Assembly: GCF_030813915.1 (NCBI RefSeq)
Contig: NZ_JAUSUJ010000026.1
Location: forward strand, 1-64,000
From: Rhodoplanes tepidamans
GTDB lineage: Bacteria; Pseudomonadota; Alphaproteobacteria; Rhizobiales; Xanthobacteraceae
Length of the DNA: 64,000 nucleotides
Direction of reading: 5' to 3'
Shown: one piece after another, positions 48,612 to 57,853 of the stretch
Numbering within the stretch: the stretch's first letter is position 1
Layout: each line of letters opens with the position of its first letter
Notes under the pieces: model-generated
Database searches by the model: none
What the model was told of the DNA's origin: nothing
The model's input: the letters and a program-made list of their open reading frames with translations, nothing else
Position numbers and translations under genes: made by a program

Positions 48612-49577
48612 TCACCGCCCCGCCGGTACCTTGCGCGCTGCGCTGCGCCCGAGCGGCCTGGGGCGCTTCGGGATGGTCGCGGGTTTGTCCGTCAGGAAAT
48701 CGATCAGCCGCCGGGCCGGCGGCGCGGGCTCTTCGGCGGCGAGGACGCAGATGGCGTATTCGCGCGCCGCCCACGGCTCGGCGAGGCGGACGAGCCGCAG
48801 CCCCATGGCGTCGGCGAGCGGCTGCACGGCCTTCTCGGGCAGGATGCCGATGCCGAGGCCCTCGGAGATCATCAGGCACATCACTTCGAAGCTGCGCACC
48901 TGCACCCGCGTCTTCATGACGCGGCCGAGCTCGCGGGCCCGGAAGGACAGCAGCCGGTGCACGGCGGTGCCGCTTTCGAGCGCGACCAGATCCTCGTCGA
49001 GGATGTCGGCGAAGGCGAGCGCCTTGCGGCCGGCGAGCGGGTGGTCGCCGGGCAGCGCCACGGCGAGCTGGTCGCCCTCGTAGGGGGTGACGGCGAGGCC
49101 GTCGACCTCGCCGCTCTTCACGATGACGCCGAGATCGGCCTGCTTGTGCAGCACCGCGTCGATGGTCGATTCGCTCGGCCGCTCCTCCAGGTCGAGCTTG
49201 ATCTGCGGATTGGCGGCGACGAAGCGCGAGAGGTCGTGGGCGAGGCGATGCACCAGCACCGAGCTCGACGCGCACACCCGGACGTAGCCGCGCACGCCGA
49301 GCCGGTGCTCCTCCAGGTTCACCTGCAGCTTCTCGCCGAGGCGGAGCACGTCGCGGGCGTAGTTCATCATCGTGATGCCGGCGGCGGTCGGCTCGATGCC
49401 GTGCGGCCGGCGGACGATGAGCCGGGTGCCGACCTCGTGCTCCAGCAGGCCGACGCGGCGGCTCGCCGCGGACAGCGCGATGTTGAGCCGCTCCGACGCC
49501 TTGCTCATGCTGCGCAGCTCGCAGGCGGTGAGGAAGATGCGGAGCGTCTGGAGATCGTGGGAGAGCAGGGCGCGCAT
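48612..49577 (-). CDS. LysR-family transcriptional regulator
   Basis: A 321-residue LTTR: HTH around FLTACELRSMSKASERLNIALSAASRRVGLLE and a substrate-binding domain with SSSVLVHRLAHDL; the ~20-residue C-terminal tail is basic and Pro-rich. It lies directly upstream of the acyl-CoA dehydrogenase operon in the same orientation and is its likely regulator, an unusual arrangement for LysR genes, which are mostly divergent. Read-through from it is possible, since no terminator is seen. Confidence 0.93.
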   Translation of the reverse strand: MRALLSHDLQTLRIFLTACELRSMSKASERLNIALSAASRRVGLLEHEVGTRLIVRRPHGIEPTAAGITMMNYARDVLRLGEKLQVNLEEHRLGVRGYVRVCASSSVLVHRLAHDLSRFVAANPQIKLDLEERPSESTIDAVLHKQADLGVIVKSGEVDGLAVTPYEGDQLAVALPGDHPLAGRKALAFADILDEDLVALESGTAVHRLLSFRARELGRVMKTRVQVRSFEVMCLMISEGLGIGILPEKAVQPLADAMGLRLVRLAEPWAAREYAICVLAAEEPAPPARRLIDFLTDKPATIPKRPRPLGRSAARKVPAGR

Positions 49578-49695
49578 GCGGGTCGGGGCTCGGGGGCACG
49601 CCGGAGAGCGGCGCGCCCCGGCACCATAGCACGCGGGCCCGAGCGGCGGGGAGGCGGTGACCTCGTCTCCGCCGCACGTCGTTCATCGAGCCGGG

Positions 49696-50547
49696 CTACG
49701 CTCCCGGAGCCAACGCACAGCGGCGCACGCCGTTGCGGAACGCCCGCGGCGTCGAGCCGAGATGCTGCAGGAAGAAACGGGTGAAGTGGCTCGGGGCGGA
49801 GAAGCCGAGCCGCGCGGCGATGGCGTGGATCGGCATCGTCGACGTCCCCAGCATCTCGATCGCCGCCTCGATGCACAGCGCGTTGGCGTAGACCCGGGGG
49901 CTCACGCCCGTGCAGGCGCGGAACAGCTCGAAGAAGCGCGAGCGCGACAGGCCGGCGAGCGCCGCGCCGGCGTCGATGTCGAGCGCCATGCCGGGATTGT
50001 CCCGCATGTGCAGGATGGCGCGCCTGATTCGATAGTCGCTCGGCCGCGGGTCGGCGCGATGTCCCTCGCCGAGATCGGCCGCGCCGTAGCAGGTCACCAC
50101 GGCCCGGAACAGCAGGTCGCAGGCGCGGTCGAGCGCGTCGTCGTCCACGGCATCGTCCCGCATCAGGGCCAGCACCCGGTCGGCTTCCGCCTGCACGGCC
50201 GGCACGAGCGGCGCCCGCGGGGTGGAGAACACCCGGCGGCGGCCCGCCGCGATCGCCGCCTGAACGGAGCGCTCGAACCAGTAGGGGGCGATGTAGAGGG
50301 CGAGGAGCTGGGCCGTCGCTCCGTCGGCCAGAGGCAGCCCGGCATGGACGGCCCAGGGGTCGATCAGCACGGCAGAGCCGGCATCGAGAAGCTGCTCACG
50401 GCCCTCCACCCGGAAGATCGCGTCCGCCCCCGACACCTTGATCAGGGCGTGCGCCTGGGCGTGGGCGTGCTCGGCGATGGTCGGCGTGCGCTCCAGAAGC
50501 GCGACCCGGCCGAACCGGCCGACGAAGACCCGAACCTCGCCCGTCAT
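49696..50547 (-). CDS. AraC-family transcriptional regulator
   Basis: A 283-residue regulator: N-terminal cupin-like sensor and C-terminal double HTH (AALAGLSRSRFFELFRACTG and IAARLGFSAPSHFTRFFLQHLGSTP). ATG at 50547 preceded by GGAGG six bases upstream; the longer frame to 50595 is not needed. Divergent from the cysteine hydrolase and sugar-type ABC importer genes and probably their activator; the cupin may sense the imported compound. Confidence 0.93.
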   Translation of the reverse strand: MTGEVRVFVGRFGRVALLERTPTIAEHAHAQAHALIKVSGADAIFRVEGREQLLDAGSAVLIDPWAVHAGLPLADGATAQLLALYIAPYWFERSVQAAIAAGRRRVFSTPRAPLVPAVQAEADRVLALMRDDAVDDDALDRACDLLFRAVVTCYGAADLGEGHRADPRPSDYRIRRAILHMRDNPGMALDIDAGAALAGLSRSRFFELFRACTGVSPRVYANALCIEAAIEMLGTSTMPIHAIAARLGFSAPSHFTRFFLQHLGSTPRAFRNGVRRCALAPGA

Positions 50548-50684
50548 CGCGAACCTCCACGGACCGGGAGGGTAGGGATCGTCAAATCGGACCACAAGGT
50601 AATTTTCCGGCCCGTCAGGTAACGACAGCGCGGCGGACCGGCGGCATGCTCCCGACAGGCTTCACGGTTCGGAGGGGTCGGCCC

Positions 50685-51308
50685 ATGCCCGACGCGTCTG
50701 CTCGCTATCTCGACCCGGCCCTGCTGATCGTCGACATGCAGAACGACTTCGTGCGGGTCGGCGCGCCGCTCGAAGTGCCGGACGCCCGCGCGACCCTGCC
50801 CAGCCACGCCCGGCTGATCGCGGCGTTCCGGGCCAAGGGGCTGCCGGTCGTCTACACCAAGTTCCTGTCGACCGAGGAGCCTTCGCTGCTGTGGACCTGG
50901 TCGCCGCAATGCGCGCCGCCCGTCTGCCTGTGCCGCCGTGGCGTGTCTCGCGTGTACGGCGACGCCGCGGGCCCGCTCGACTGCACCGACGTGGTGACCG
51001 AGATCCATCCCCAGCCCGACGATCTCGTCGTCGAGAAATACGGCTACAGCGGCTTCCACGGCACCTCGCTGTCGGGCCGGTTGCGCCAGAAGGGCGTGCG
51101 CTCGCTGGTGGTCACCGGCACGGTGACGCAGATCTGCGTCGAGGATACGGCCCGCGGGGCGTTTCATCACGGCTTCCGCACCACAATGGTCGAGGACGCC
51201 GTGTCGTCCTTCGCGCCCGAGCTGCACGCCGCCGCGCTTAAGAACTTCGCCATGAAGTTCGGCTGGGTGGACAGCTCCGCCTCGGTCGTCGCGGCGCTCG
51301 GAGCGTGA
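50685..51308 (+). CDS. cysteine hydrolase (isochorismatase-like)
   Basis: A 207-residue protein with the Asp17 (IVDMQNDF), Lys118 (VEKYGYSGF) and Cys151 (TQICVEDTAR) triad of the isochorismatase-like hydrolases, which act on ureides, N-carbamoyl compounds, nicotinamide or maleamate. GGAGGGG is well placed before the ATG at 50685. Its stop overlaps the ABC permease start region, so it is expressed with the importer; it probably hydrolyses the imported amide or ureide. Confidence 0.92.
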   Translation: MPDASARYLDPALLIVDMQNDFVRVGAPLEVPDARATLPSHARLIAAFRAKGLPVVYTKFLSTEEPSLLWTWSPQCAPPVCLCRRGVSRVYGDAAGPLDCTDVVTEIHPQPDDLVVEKYGYSGFHGTSLSGRLRQKGVRSLVVTGTVTQICVEDTARGAFHHGFRTTMVEDAVSSFAPELHAAALKNFAMKFGWVDSSASVVAALGA

Positions 51309-51310
51309 CC

Positions 51311-52258
51311 ATGATGGCCGCCAGCGTGACCCGACGGGCCGTGGCGGGGCCGCCGATCCTGTGGGTCGCGGCCCTGCTGCTCGCGCTCGCCGCGGCGCTG
51401 CTGCCCGGCTTTTTCTCTCCCGACAACCTCGCCAATGTGGCGCGGCAGTCGGCCGTGCTGGCGCTGCTGGCGATCGGACAGACCTTCGTGGTCGTCGCCG
51501 GCCTGATGGATCTCTCGGTCGGCATGCTGGCGACGCTGGTGTTGGTGCTGGCCGCCGACCTGATGGACGGCCGAGCGGAGGCGACGCTCGCGGCGGTCGG
51601 ACTCGCCGTCGCGCTCGGCGCCGGGATCGGGGCACTCACCGGCGTGCTCAATAATGCCCTGCGCATCAACTCGCTGATCCTGACGCTCGGGATGCTCACC
51701 ATCCTGCAGGGCGTCACCTTCATCTACACGGACCAGAGCCTGGGCGCGCCGTCGCCGGCGATCACCTGGCTCGCCAACGGCGAGCTGTTCGGCCTGCCGC
51801 CGTCGTTCCTGCTGGTGCTGGTCGCGACCGGACTCGCTCATGTGGCGCTCCATCACACGCGCTTCGGCGTGCATCTCGCCGCCGTGGGCGGCGCCGTGCA
51901 GAGCGCCCGCCAGGCCGGCATCGCGGTCGACCACGTCGTGCTCGTCGCCTTCGTGATCAGCGGCCTGTCGGCCGGCCTCGCGGGCCTGCTGCTGCTCGGC
52001 CGGCTCGGCACCGGCTACCCGAACGCCGGCGTCGGGCTGGAGCTCGACGCCATCGTGGCGGTGGTGCTGGGCGGCACCGCGCTCGCCGGCGGCCGCGGCA
52101 GCGTCGTCGCCAGCGTCGCCGCCGCGGTGGTGCTCGGGATGGTCAGCAACATGCTCAACCTGCTGGAGGTCTCCTCGTTCCTGCAGATGGTGATCAAGGG
52201 CGGCGTGGTGATCGTCGTCATCCTGATCGGCCAGATCCGTCCGGAGGTCGCGCGATGA
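51311..52258 (+). CDS. ABC transporter permease 1 (RbsC type)
   Basis: A 315-residue membrane protein of the BPD_transp_2 (ribose-type) family with about 8-10 hydrophobic segments and the hallmark GLMDLSVGM; the C-terminal VLGGTALAGGRG is also typical. The ATG at 51311 was preferred to the GTG at 51305 because GGAG lies seven bases before it. Forms a heterodimer with the next permease, whose ATG overlaps its stop. Confidence 0.92.
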   Translation: MMAASVTRRAVAGPPILWVAALLLALAAALLPGFFSPDNLANVARQSAVLALLAIGQTFVVVAGLMDLSVGMLATLVLVLAADLMDGRAEATLAAVGLAVALGAGIGALTGVLNNALRINSLILTLGMLTILQGVTFIYTDQSLGAPSPAITWLANGELFGLPPSFLLVLVATGLAHVALHHTRFGVHLAAVGGAVQSARQAGIAVDHVVLVAFVISGLSAGLAGLLLLGRLGTGYPNAGVGLELDAIVAVVLGGTALAGGRGSVVASVAAAVVLGMVSNMLNLLEVSSFLQMVIKGGVVIVVILIGQIRPEVAR

Positions 52259-53259
52259 GCCGGCCCGACGAGATGGCGGCCGCGGCCCTGCCGCAGGCGG
52301 CGGTGCCGCAGCCGCGGCGTGCCCGCCGCATCCCGGAGATGCTGGCGATCTGGCTGGTCCTGGTCGCGCTGCTGGTGCTTGCCGGAGTCCTGTCCGATGC
52401 GTTCCTGCGGCCCGTCTATCTCGGCAACATCGTGCGTCAGGCGGCGCCGATCGGCATCGCCGCGGTCGGCGTCACGCTGGTGATGATCCTGGGCGGCGTC
52501 GATCTCTCGATCGGCGCCACCATCTCGCTCGGCGCCGTCGTCTGCGCCGCCGTCATGGCGGGCGAGCCCGCCAACATTGCACCGGCGGTGGTGCTCGCCT
52601 GCTTGGCCGGTGCCGCGGTCGGCACCCTCAACGGCGCCCTGATCGCCTTCACGGGCGTGTCGCCGTTCATTCTCACGCTCGGCACCGCGATCACGCTCTA
52701 CGGGGTCACCCAGCTCATCACCGGCGGCACTGCCCACGGCATCGTCGCGCCCGGATTCCGCGAGGCCTTCAACATCCGGATCGGCGGCGTCCTGCCGGTG
52801 CTCGGCCTCGCCTTCGTGGGGGTGGCCGGCCTCGGCCTGGCGGTGCAGCGGCTCACCACGTTCGGCCGCCGGCTCTACCTGATCGGCAGCAATCCGGCGA
52901 CGGCGCGCCTCGCCGGCCTGCCGGTGCGGCGCACCGTGCTGATCGCCTACGCGCTCTCGGGCCTGTTCGGCGGGCTCGGCGGCCTCGCGCTGCTGGCCCG
53001 CTCGGGCGTCTCGGGGTCGCTCGCGGCGAGCGGCTACGAGTTCGACGTGCTCGCCGCCGTGGTGCTGGGCGGCACCACCTTCGAAGGCGGACGCGGCGGG
53101 ATCGGCGGCACGGTCGCCGGCGTGCTGATCCTGTTCGTCGCCTTCAATCTCGTGAACGTCGTCGGCCTCCCCTACCACGCCCAGCTGGTGGTCAAGGGCG
53201 CCGTCATCATCGCGGCCTCGGCACTCTATCGGCGGATGCGCGAGGCCCGCCAGGCTTGA
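52255..53259 (+). CDS. ABC transporter permease 2 (RbsC type)
   Basis: A 334-residue RbsC-type permease with GGVDLSIGATISLG, the conserved counterpart of the LSVG motif, and VVLGGTTFEGGRG. The first ~45 residues are hydrophilic and cytoplasmic. Start overlaps the upstream stop (ATGA). Having two unlike permeases suggests a heterodimeric channel. Confidence 0.93.
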   Translation: MSRPDEMAAAALPQAAVPQPRRARRIPEMLAIWLVLVALLVLAGVLSDAFLRPVYLGNIVRQAAPIGIAAVGVTLVMILGGVDLSIGATISLGAVVCAAVMAGEPANIAPAVVLACLAGAAVGTLNGALIAFTGVSPFILTLGTAITLYGVTQLITGGTAHGIVAPGFREAFNIRIGGVLPVLGLAFVGVAGLGLAVQRLTTFGRRLYLIGSNPATARLAGLPVRRTVLIAYALSGLFGGLGGLALLARSGVSGSLAASGYEFDVLAAVVLGGTTFEGGRGGIGGTVAGVLILFVAFNLVNVVGLPYHAQLVVKGAVIIAASALYRRMREARQA

Positions 53260-53279
53260 ACCGGAGAAAGGGTGACGAC

Positions 53280-54332
53280 ATGCGATACGCACGCGTGATC
53301 ATGCTGTCGGCCGTCGTGGCGGTCGGTCTGTCGGTGATCGGGCCGGCGACGGCGCAGACCAAGCGCGAGGAGCTGGTCGCCCAGGCGGCCGAGAAGGTCG
53401 ACACGGCGCGGTTCAAGAAGCCGGGACCCTACACGATCGGCGTCTCGGCCGGCTATCTCACCAATTCGTGGGTCGTCTACGCCCTCGCCCACATCAAGTA
53501 CGAGGCCTCGCTGCATCCCGAGATCAAGGAGGTCGTCGTCACCGATGCCGGCTTCAAGCCGGCCAAGCAGGTCGCCGACATCGAGGACCTGATCAACAAG
53601 AAGGTCGACCTGATCATCTACTGGCCGGTCGACAACAAGGCGATCGCCGGCGCCTTGCAGAAGGCGATCGACGCCGGCATCCCGGCCGTCAACACGGGTG
53701 GCGGCTTCTACTACAGCCCGAGCACCACCTCGAACGCGTATATCGGCCAGTGGGACCTCGGAGAGAAGACGGCCAGGCAACTGTTCAAGGACATGGGCGG
53801 CAAGGGCAAGATCATCGCCATGCTGCCGATCGCCGGGCATTCGGCGACCGTCGACCAGAAGGCGGCACTCGACGCCGTCATGAAGGAGTTCCCGGGCATC
53901 GAGCTGCTCTCGGCCGAGCACGGCAACTGGAACCGGGCTCGCTCCAAGCAGATCACCGAGAACCTGCTGCAGCGGTTCCCGCGGATCGACGGGGTGTTCT
54001 CGCCGTCCGGGCAGATGTCCGCCGGCCTCGCCGAGGCGTTCGAGGAGGCTGGCCGGCTGAACGAGGTCGTGATGTCGCCGGCCGACGAGTACAATGGCTG
54101 GCTCAAATGGGTCGACAAGAACCAGAAGGGCGGCATCATCACGTTTCCGACCAAGGTCGGCCGCGACGCCGTCCAGCTCGGGCTCGAGATCCTGAAGGGG
54201 CAGCCGGTCGAGCGCGGTCGCCAGGTCCCCTCGGTCGTCATCCCGGCCTCGGAGGTCGGCAAGTACGTGCGGCGGGACGCCTCGGACGACACCTGGGCGA
54301 ACGAGCTGCCGGCCAGCTGGCAGCCGAAGTAG
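53280..54332 (+). CDS. sugar-type ABC transporter substrate-binding protein
   Basis: A 350-residue periplasmic protein: Sec signal (residues 1-~24, cleaved near TAQT) and a Peripla_BP_4 (ribose/galactose-binding) fold with DIEDLINKKVDLIIYWPVDN and GQMSAGLAEAF hinge-side segments. The ligand is not necessarily a sugar; the cysteine hydrolase in the operon suggests an amide, ureide or aminated compound. ATG at 53280 chosen as the start of the signal peptide. Confidence 0.92.
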   Translation: MRYARVIMLSAVVAVGLSVIGPATAQTKREELVAQAAEKVDTARFKKPGPYTIGVSAGYLTNSWVVYALAHIKYEASLHPEIKEVVVTDAGFKPAKQVADIEDLINKKVDLIIYWPVDNKAIAGALQKAIDAGIPAVNTGGGFYYSPSTTSNAYIGQWDLGEKTARQLFKDMGGKGKIIAMLPIAGHSATVDQKAALDAVMKEFPGIELLSAEHGNWNRARSKQITENLLQRFPRIDGVFSPSGQMSAGLAEAFEEAGRLNEVVMSPADEYNGWLKWVDKNQKGGIITFPTKVGRDAVQLGLEILKGQPVERGRQVPSVVIPASEVGKYVRRDASDDTWANELPASWQPK

Positions 54333-54365
54333 CGGCGGCGGACGAGGACACGGAGCGCGCCGGCG

Positions 54366-55877
54366 ATGGCTCTTCTCGAGACCGAGGGACTGTCGAAATC
54401 CTTCGCCGGCGTGCCGGTCCTCTCCGGCGTCGACTTCGCCGCCGAGGCCGGCGAGGTCCATGCCCTGGTCGGCGCCAACGGCGCCGGCAAGTCGACCTTT
54501 CTCAACATCGTGTCGGGCTCGCTCGCGCCGAGCGCGGGCGTGATCCGGCTCGCCGGGGCCGCGGTGCGCTTCGCGACGCCGCAGCAGGCCCACCGGGCCG
54601 GCGTCAGTATCGTGCACCAGGAGTTCTCGCTGGCGCCGCTGCTCGACGTCGCCACCAACGTCTTTCTCGGCCGCGAGCCGCGCACCCGGCTCGGCCTGGT
54701 CGACCGGGCCCGCATGCGGCACGACGCGGCGGCGCTCCTCGACACCCACGGGTTCCGGCTCGACCCGGATGCGCCGGTCGCCGGCCTCAGCGTCGCCGAG
54801 CAGCAGCTCGTCGAGATCGCCCGCGCGCTGTCGTTCGAGGCGCAGGTGCTGATCCTCGACGAGCCGACCGCCGCCCTGTCGCCGCCCGAGCAGCAGCGGC
54901 TGTTCGCCGTGATCGAGCGCCTGAAGGCCGTGGGCGTCGCGATCCTCTACGTGTCGCACCGGCTCGACGAGGTCTTCCGCATCGCCGACCGGGTGACGGT
55001 CCTGCGCAATGGGATCCGCGTGGCGACGCGTCGCGTCGCCGACCTCGACCATGCCGGGCTGGTGAGTCTGATGCTCGGCGAGGCGGCGGCCGCGGCGGCG
55101 CCGCCGCCTCGCGCGACGCCCGGGTCGGTCCGGCTGGCCGCGACCTACCGGGCCGGCGAGGCGACGAGCAGCATCGTCGTGCGGGCCGGCGAGATCGTCG
55201 GGCTCGCCGGCTTCGTCGGCGCCGGGCGCACCCATCTGGCCCGGGCGCTGGCCGGCCGTGCGCGGTCGAACGAGATCGAGATGACGATCGACGGCAAGGC
55301 CGTCGACCGGCGCAGCGCCGGCGCAGCGCTGCGTCACGGCGTCGTCTACGTCACCGAGGATCGCAAGCGCGACGGCCTGTTCGTGCCGCTCGGCGTGCTC
55401 GCCAACACCACGGCCGGCGCGCTCGACCGCGTGTCGCGCTTCGGCCTGCTGCAGGCAGGCCGTGAGCAGAAGCTCGGCGGCGACATGCTGGCGCGGCTGC
55501 GCCTCGCGGCGCCGAGCCTCGCCGCGCCCGTGAACCACCTCTCCGGCGGCAACCAGCAGAAGGCGGTGTTCGCCCGGGCCCTGCTGGCCGAGCCACGGGT
55601 GCTGATCTGCGACGAGCCGACCCGCGGCGTCGATGTCGGCGCAAAGGCGCAGATCCACGACCTGCTGGTCGAGCTCGCCGGCCGCGGGCTCGCCGTTCTG
55701 GTGGTCTCCTCGGAATTTGCCGAGCTCCTCGCCGTCGCCGATCGCATCCTGGTGATGCGCGATCGTGCCGTGGTCGCCGCGTTCGCGCGCGGCACCGTCG
55801 ACGAGCCGACGCTGTTCCGTGCGGCGAGCGGCGATCCCGCCGTGCTGGCCGCCGCCCGCCCCGGCCTGCCACCCTAG
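54366..55877 (+). CDS. sugar-type ABC transporter ATP-binding protein (RbsA-like, two domains)
   Basis: A 503-residue tandem ATPase. Domain 1: Walker A GANGAGKST at 36-44, signature-like LSVAEQQLVEIARAL, Walker B LILDEPTAAL. Domain 2: degenerate Walker A GFVGAGRT (~284), signature LSGGNQQKAVFARAL and Walker B LICDEPTRG. The asymmetric pair is the RbsA/MglA norm. Last gene of the importer operon, order hydrolase-permease-permease-binding protein-ATPase. Confidence 0.95.
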   Translation: MALLETEGLSKSFAGVPVLSGVDFAAEAGEVHALVGANGAGKSTFLNIVSGSLAPSAGVIRLAGAAVRFATPQQAHRAGVSIVHQEFSLAPLLDVATNVFLGREPRTRLGLVDRARMRHDAAALLDTHGFRLDPDAPVAGLSVAEQQLVEIARALSFEAQVLILDEPTAALSPPEQQRLFAVIERLKAVGVAILYVSHRLDEVFRIADRVTVLRNGIRVATRRVADLDHAGLVSLMLGEAAAAAAPPPRATPGSVRLAATYRAGEATSSIVVRAGEIVGLAGFVGAGRTHLARALAGRARSNEIEMTIDGKAVDRRSAGAALRHGVVYVTEDRKRDGLFVPLGVLANTTAGALDRVSRFGLLQAGREQKLGGDMLARLRLAAPSLAAPVNHLSGGNQQKAVFARALLAEPRVLICDEPTRGVDVGAKAQIHDLLVELAGRGLAVLVVSSEFAELLAVADRILVMRDRAVVAAFARGTVDEPTLFRAASGDPAVLAAARPGLPP

Positions 55878-55958
55878 GGACCCGGCCGCCGCGCCTTGCC
55901 GCGTGCCACGGAGCCGCTAACGTGCGCCCGAATCGGCCGCCCCCCCCCCGGAGGGCCG

Positions 55959-57836
55959 GTGTTCTTCGGATGGTGCCGCGTCTCGATGGTCCCTGCGAGC
56001 CGACTCTTGCGCGCTTTCTCGCACGATCTGCGTCGGGCGCTCGACATTCTGCGGACTGCGGGGCTCGTCGCGCTCGCGCAGCGCGCCGGACGTCGGCTGC
56101 GCCGGCTCCTGGCGCCGCGCGGCTATGCGGCCTGGATCCGGCGCTACGGCACCGGGCTGCCGGACCCGCGGCTGTCCGCGCCGCGTGCGGACGGGGGCCG
56201 GAGCATCGCGGTGCTGCTGCCGGAGCCCGGCGTGCCGGACGACCTCGCCGCCACGCTGCGGGCCCTGCAGGCCCAGACCAGCCCGGCCTGGCGGCTGCGG
56301 ATCGCCGTCGCCGGGCCCCCGCCGGCCGCCCTGGTGCGGCTCGCCGCGGCCGAGCCGCGGGTCGATCTGGTTCCCGTCGCGCCGCCGGAGCGGGCCGAGG
56401 ACGCCTGGGCGGCGGCCGCGACCGCGCTCGCCGCCGGCGCCGCCGCGCCGCTCGTCACCGTGCTCGACGCCGGCGACCGGCCGGCCCCCGACATGGTGGC
56501 GGCCGCGCAGGCGGCCTTCGCCGACGACCCCGGTCTCGCCCTGGCGTTCGGCGACGAGGACGTGCTGCGGCCCTCCCGGCTGCCCTGGCGCGGGCCCGTG
56601 CGGGCCGATCCCTGGTTCAAGCCGGACTGGAACCCGGCCCTGATGCTCGGCTGCGACGCGGTCGGCCGGCCGGCCGTGCACGACCGGGCGACCGTTCTCC
56701 GGCTCGGCGGCTTCCGGCCCGGACTGGCCGGCGCCGAGGAGCACGATCTCGCCCTGCGGATCGCCCGGGCGGTGCCGCCGGCGGCGATCCGGCACCTGCC
56801 GCGCGTCCTGCTCCACCGGCGCCCGGGCGGCCGGCATCCCGGCGGCTGGCGGATGCCGGAGGGCGGCGCCGCCGCGCGCCGGGCGGTGGCGGAGCACCTC
56901 GCCGCCCTCGATGTCGCCGCCACGGTCGAGCCGGGCCCGGTCGGCAACCGGGTGGCGACGGCCTTGCCGCGCCCGGCCCCGCGGGTCAGCGTGCTGGTGG
57001 CCACCACGGGGCGGCCGGCGGTGGCGCGGCGCTGCTTCGAGACGCTGCTGAGGGCGACCGACTACGACCCGCTCGAGGTGCTGGTGCTGGTCGCCGAACC
57101 GGCGCTCGCCGATCCGGAGCGCGCCTCCTTCCTGAACGGGCTCGCCGCCGATCCGCGGGTGCGGCTCGTCGTCGGTCCCGACCGGCCGTTCAACTACTCG
57201 GAGGTCAACAATCACGGCGCCGCGCAGGCGACCGGCGAGTTCCTGTGCTTCCTCAACGACGATACCGAGGCGCTCGGCCCCGGCTGGCTGGCTGCGCTGG
57301 CGGCGCGCACGATGCTGCCGGAGGTCGGGGCGGCCGGCGCCATGCTGTACTATCCGGACGGGACCATCCAGCACGCCGGGGTCCTGCTCGGGCTCGGCGG
57401 CATCGCCGGCCATGCCGGTCACCGGGTGCCGCGCGGCAGCCCGGGGCCGTTCGGCCGCTTCGCCCTGGACCAGGACGTCGCCGCCGTCACGGCCGCCTGC
57501 ATGGCGGTGCGGGCCGACGTGTTCCGCGACGTCGGCGGCTTCGACGAGGCGCTGCCGCTCGCCTACAACGACGTCGACCTCTGCCTGCGGATCCGGCGCG
57601 CCGGCTGGCGCATCCTGTGGACGCCGGCGGCCGCGCTCGTGCACCACGAATCGGCCTCGCTGGGGCCGCACGACACGGCCCATGCGGCGCGATTCGCCGA
57701 GGATGTACGGCTGATGCGGGAACGCTGGGCGGAGGATCTGGCGGCCGACCCGTATTACAATGCGAACCTGTCGCTCGATCGCGCCTGGGCCCTGGCGTTC
57801 CCGCCGCGCCCGGCGCGTCCGACCCGAACGCGCTGA
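55959..57836 (+). CDS. GT2 glycosyltransferase with two GT-A-like domains
   Basis: A 625-residue protein. The N-terminal half has a degenerate GT2 domain (VLLPEPG; VLDAGDRP; FGDEDV) and the C-terminal half an intact one (VSVLVATTGRP; FCFLNDDTEAL; VDLCLRIRRAGW). Such double-domain enzymes build surface polysaccharides; the second domain should carry activity. GTG at 55959 is preceded by GGAGG four bases upstream; ATG at 55986 is an alternative, and the frame is open from 55896 through a run of ten Cs. No membrane segment. Starts the surface-glycan region. Confidence 0.87.
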   Translation: MFFGWCRVSMVPASRLLRAFSHDLRRALDILRTAGLVALAQRAGRRLRRLLAPRGYAAWIRRYGTGLPDPRLSAPRADGGRSIAVLLPEPGVPDDLAATLRALQAQTSPAWRLRIAVAGPPPAALVRLAAAEPRVDLVPVAPPERAEDAWAAAATALAAGAAAPLVTVLDAGDRPAPDMVAAAQAAFADDPGLALAFGDEDVLRPSRLPWRGPVRADPWFKPDWNPALMLGCDAVGRPAVHDRATVLRLGGFRPGLAGAEEHDLALRIARAVPPAAIRHLPRVLLHRRPGGRHPGGWRMPEGGAAARRAVAEHLAALDVAATVEPGPVGNRVATALPRPAPRVSVLVATTGRPAVARRCFETLLRATDYDPLEVLVLVAEPALADPERASFLNGLAADPRVRLVVGPDRPFNYSEVNNHGAAQATGEFLCFLNDDTEALGPGWLAALAARTMLPEVGAAGAMLYYPDGTIQHAGVLLGLGGIAGHAGHRVPRGSPGPFGRFALDQDVAAVTAACMAVRADVFRDVGGFDEALPLAYNDVDLCLRIRRAGWRILWTPAAALVHHESASLGPHDTAHAARFAEDVRLMRERWAEDLAADPYYNANLSLDRAWALAFPPRPARPTRTR

Positions 57837-57853
57837 CGAGGCTGCCGCCCCCG

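Noticed and set aside
53226-55658. An 810-codon open frame on the minus strand
   Set aside because: Antisense to the sugar ABC importer genes, which have clear motifs and ribosome sites; composition is that of a shadow frame.
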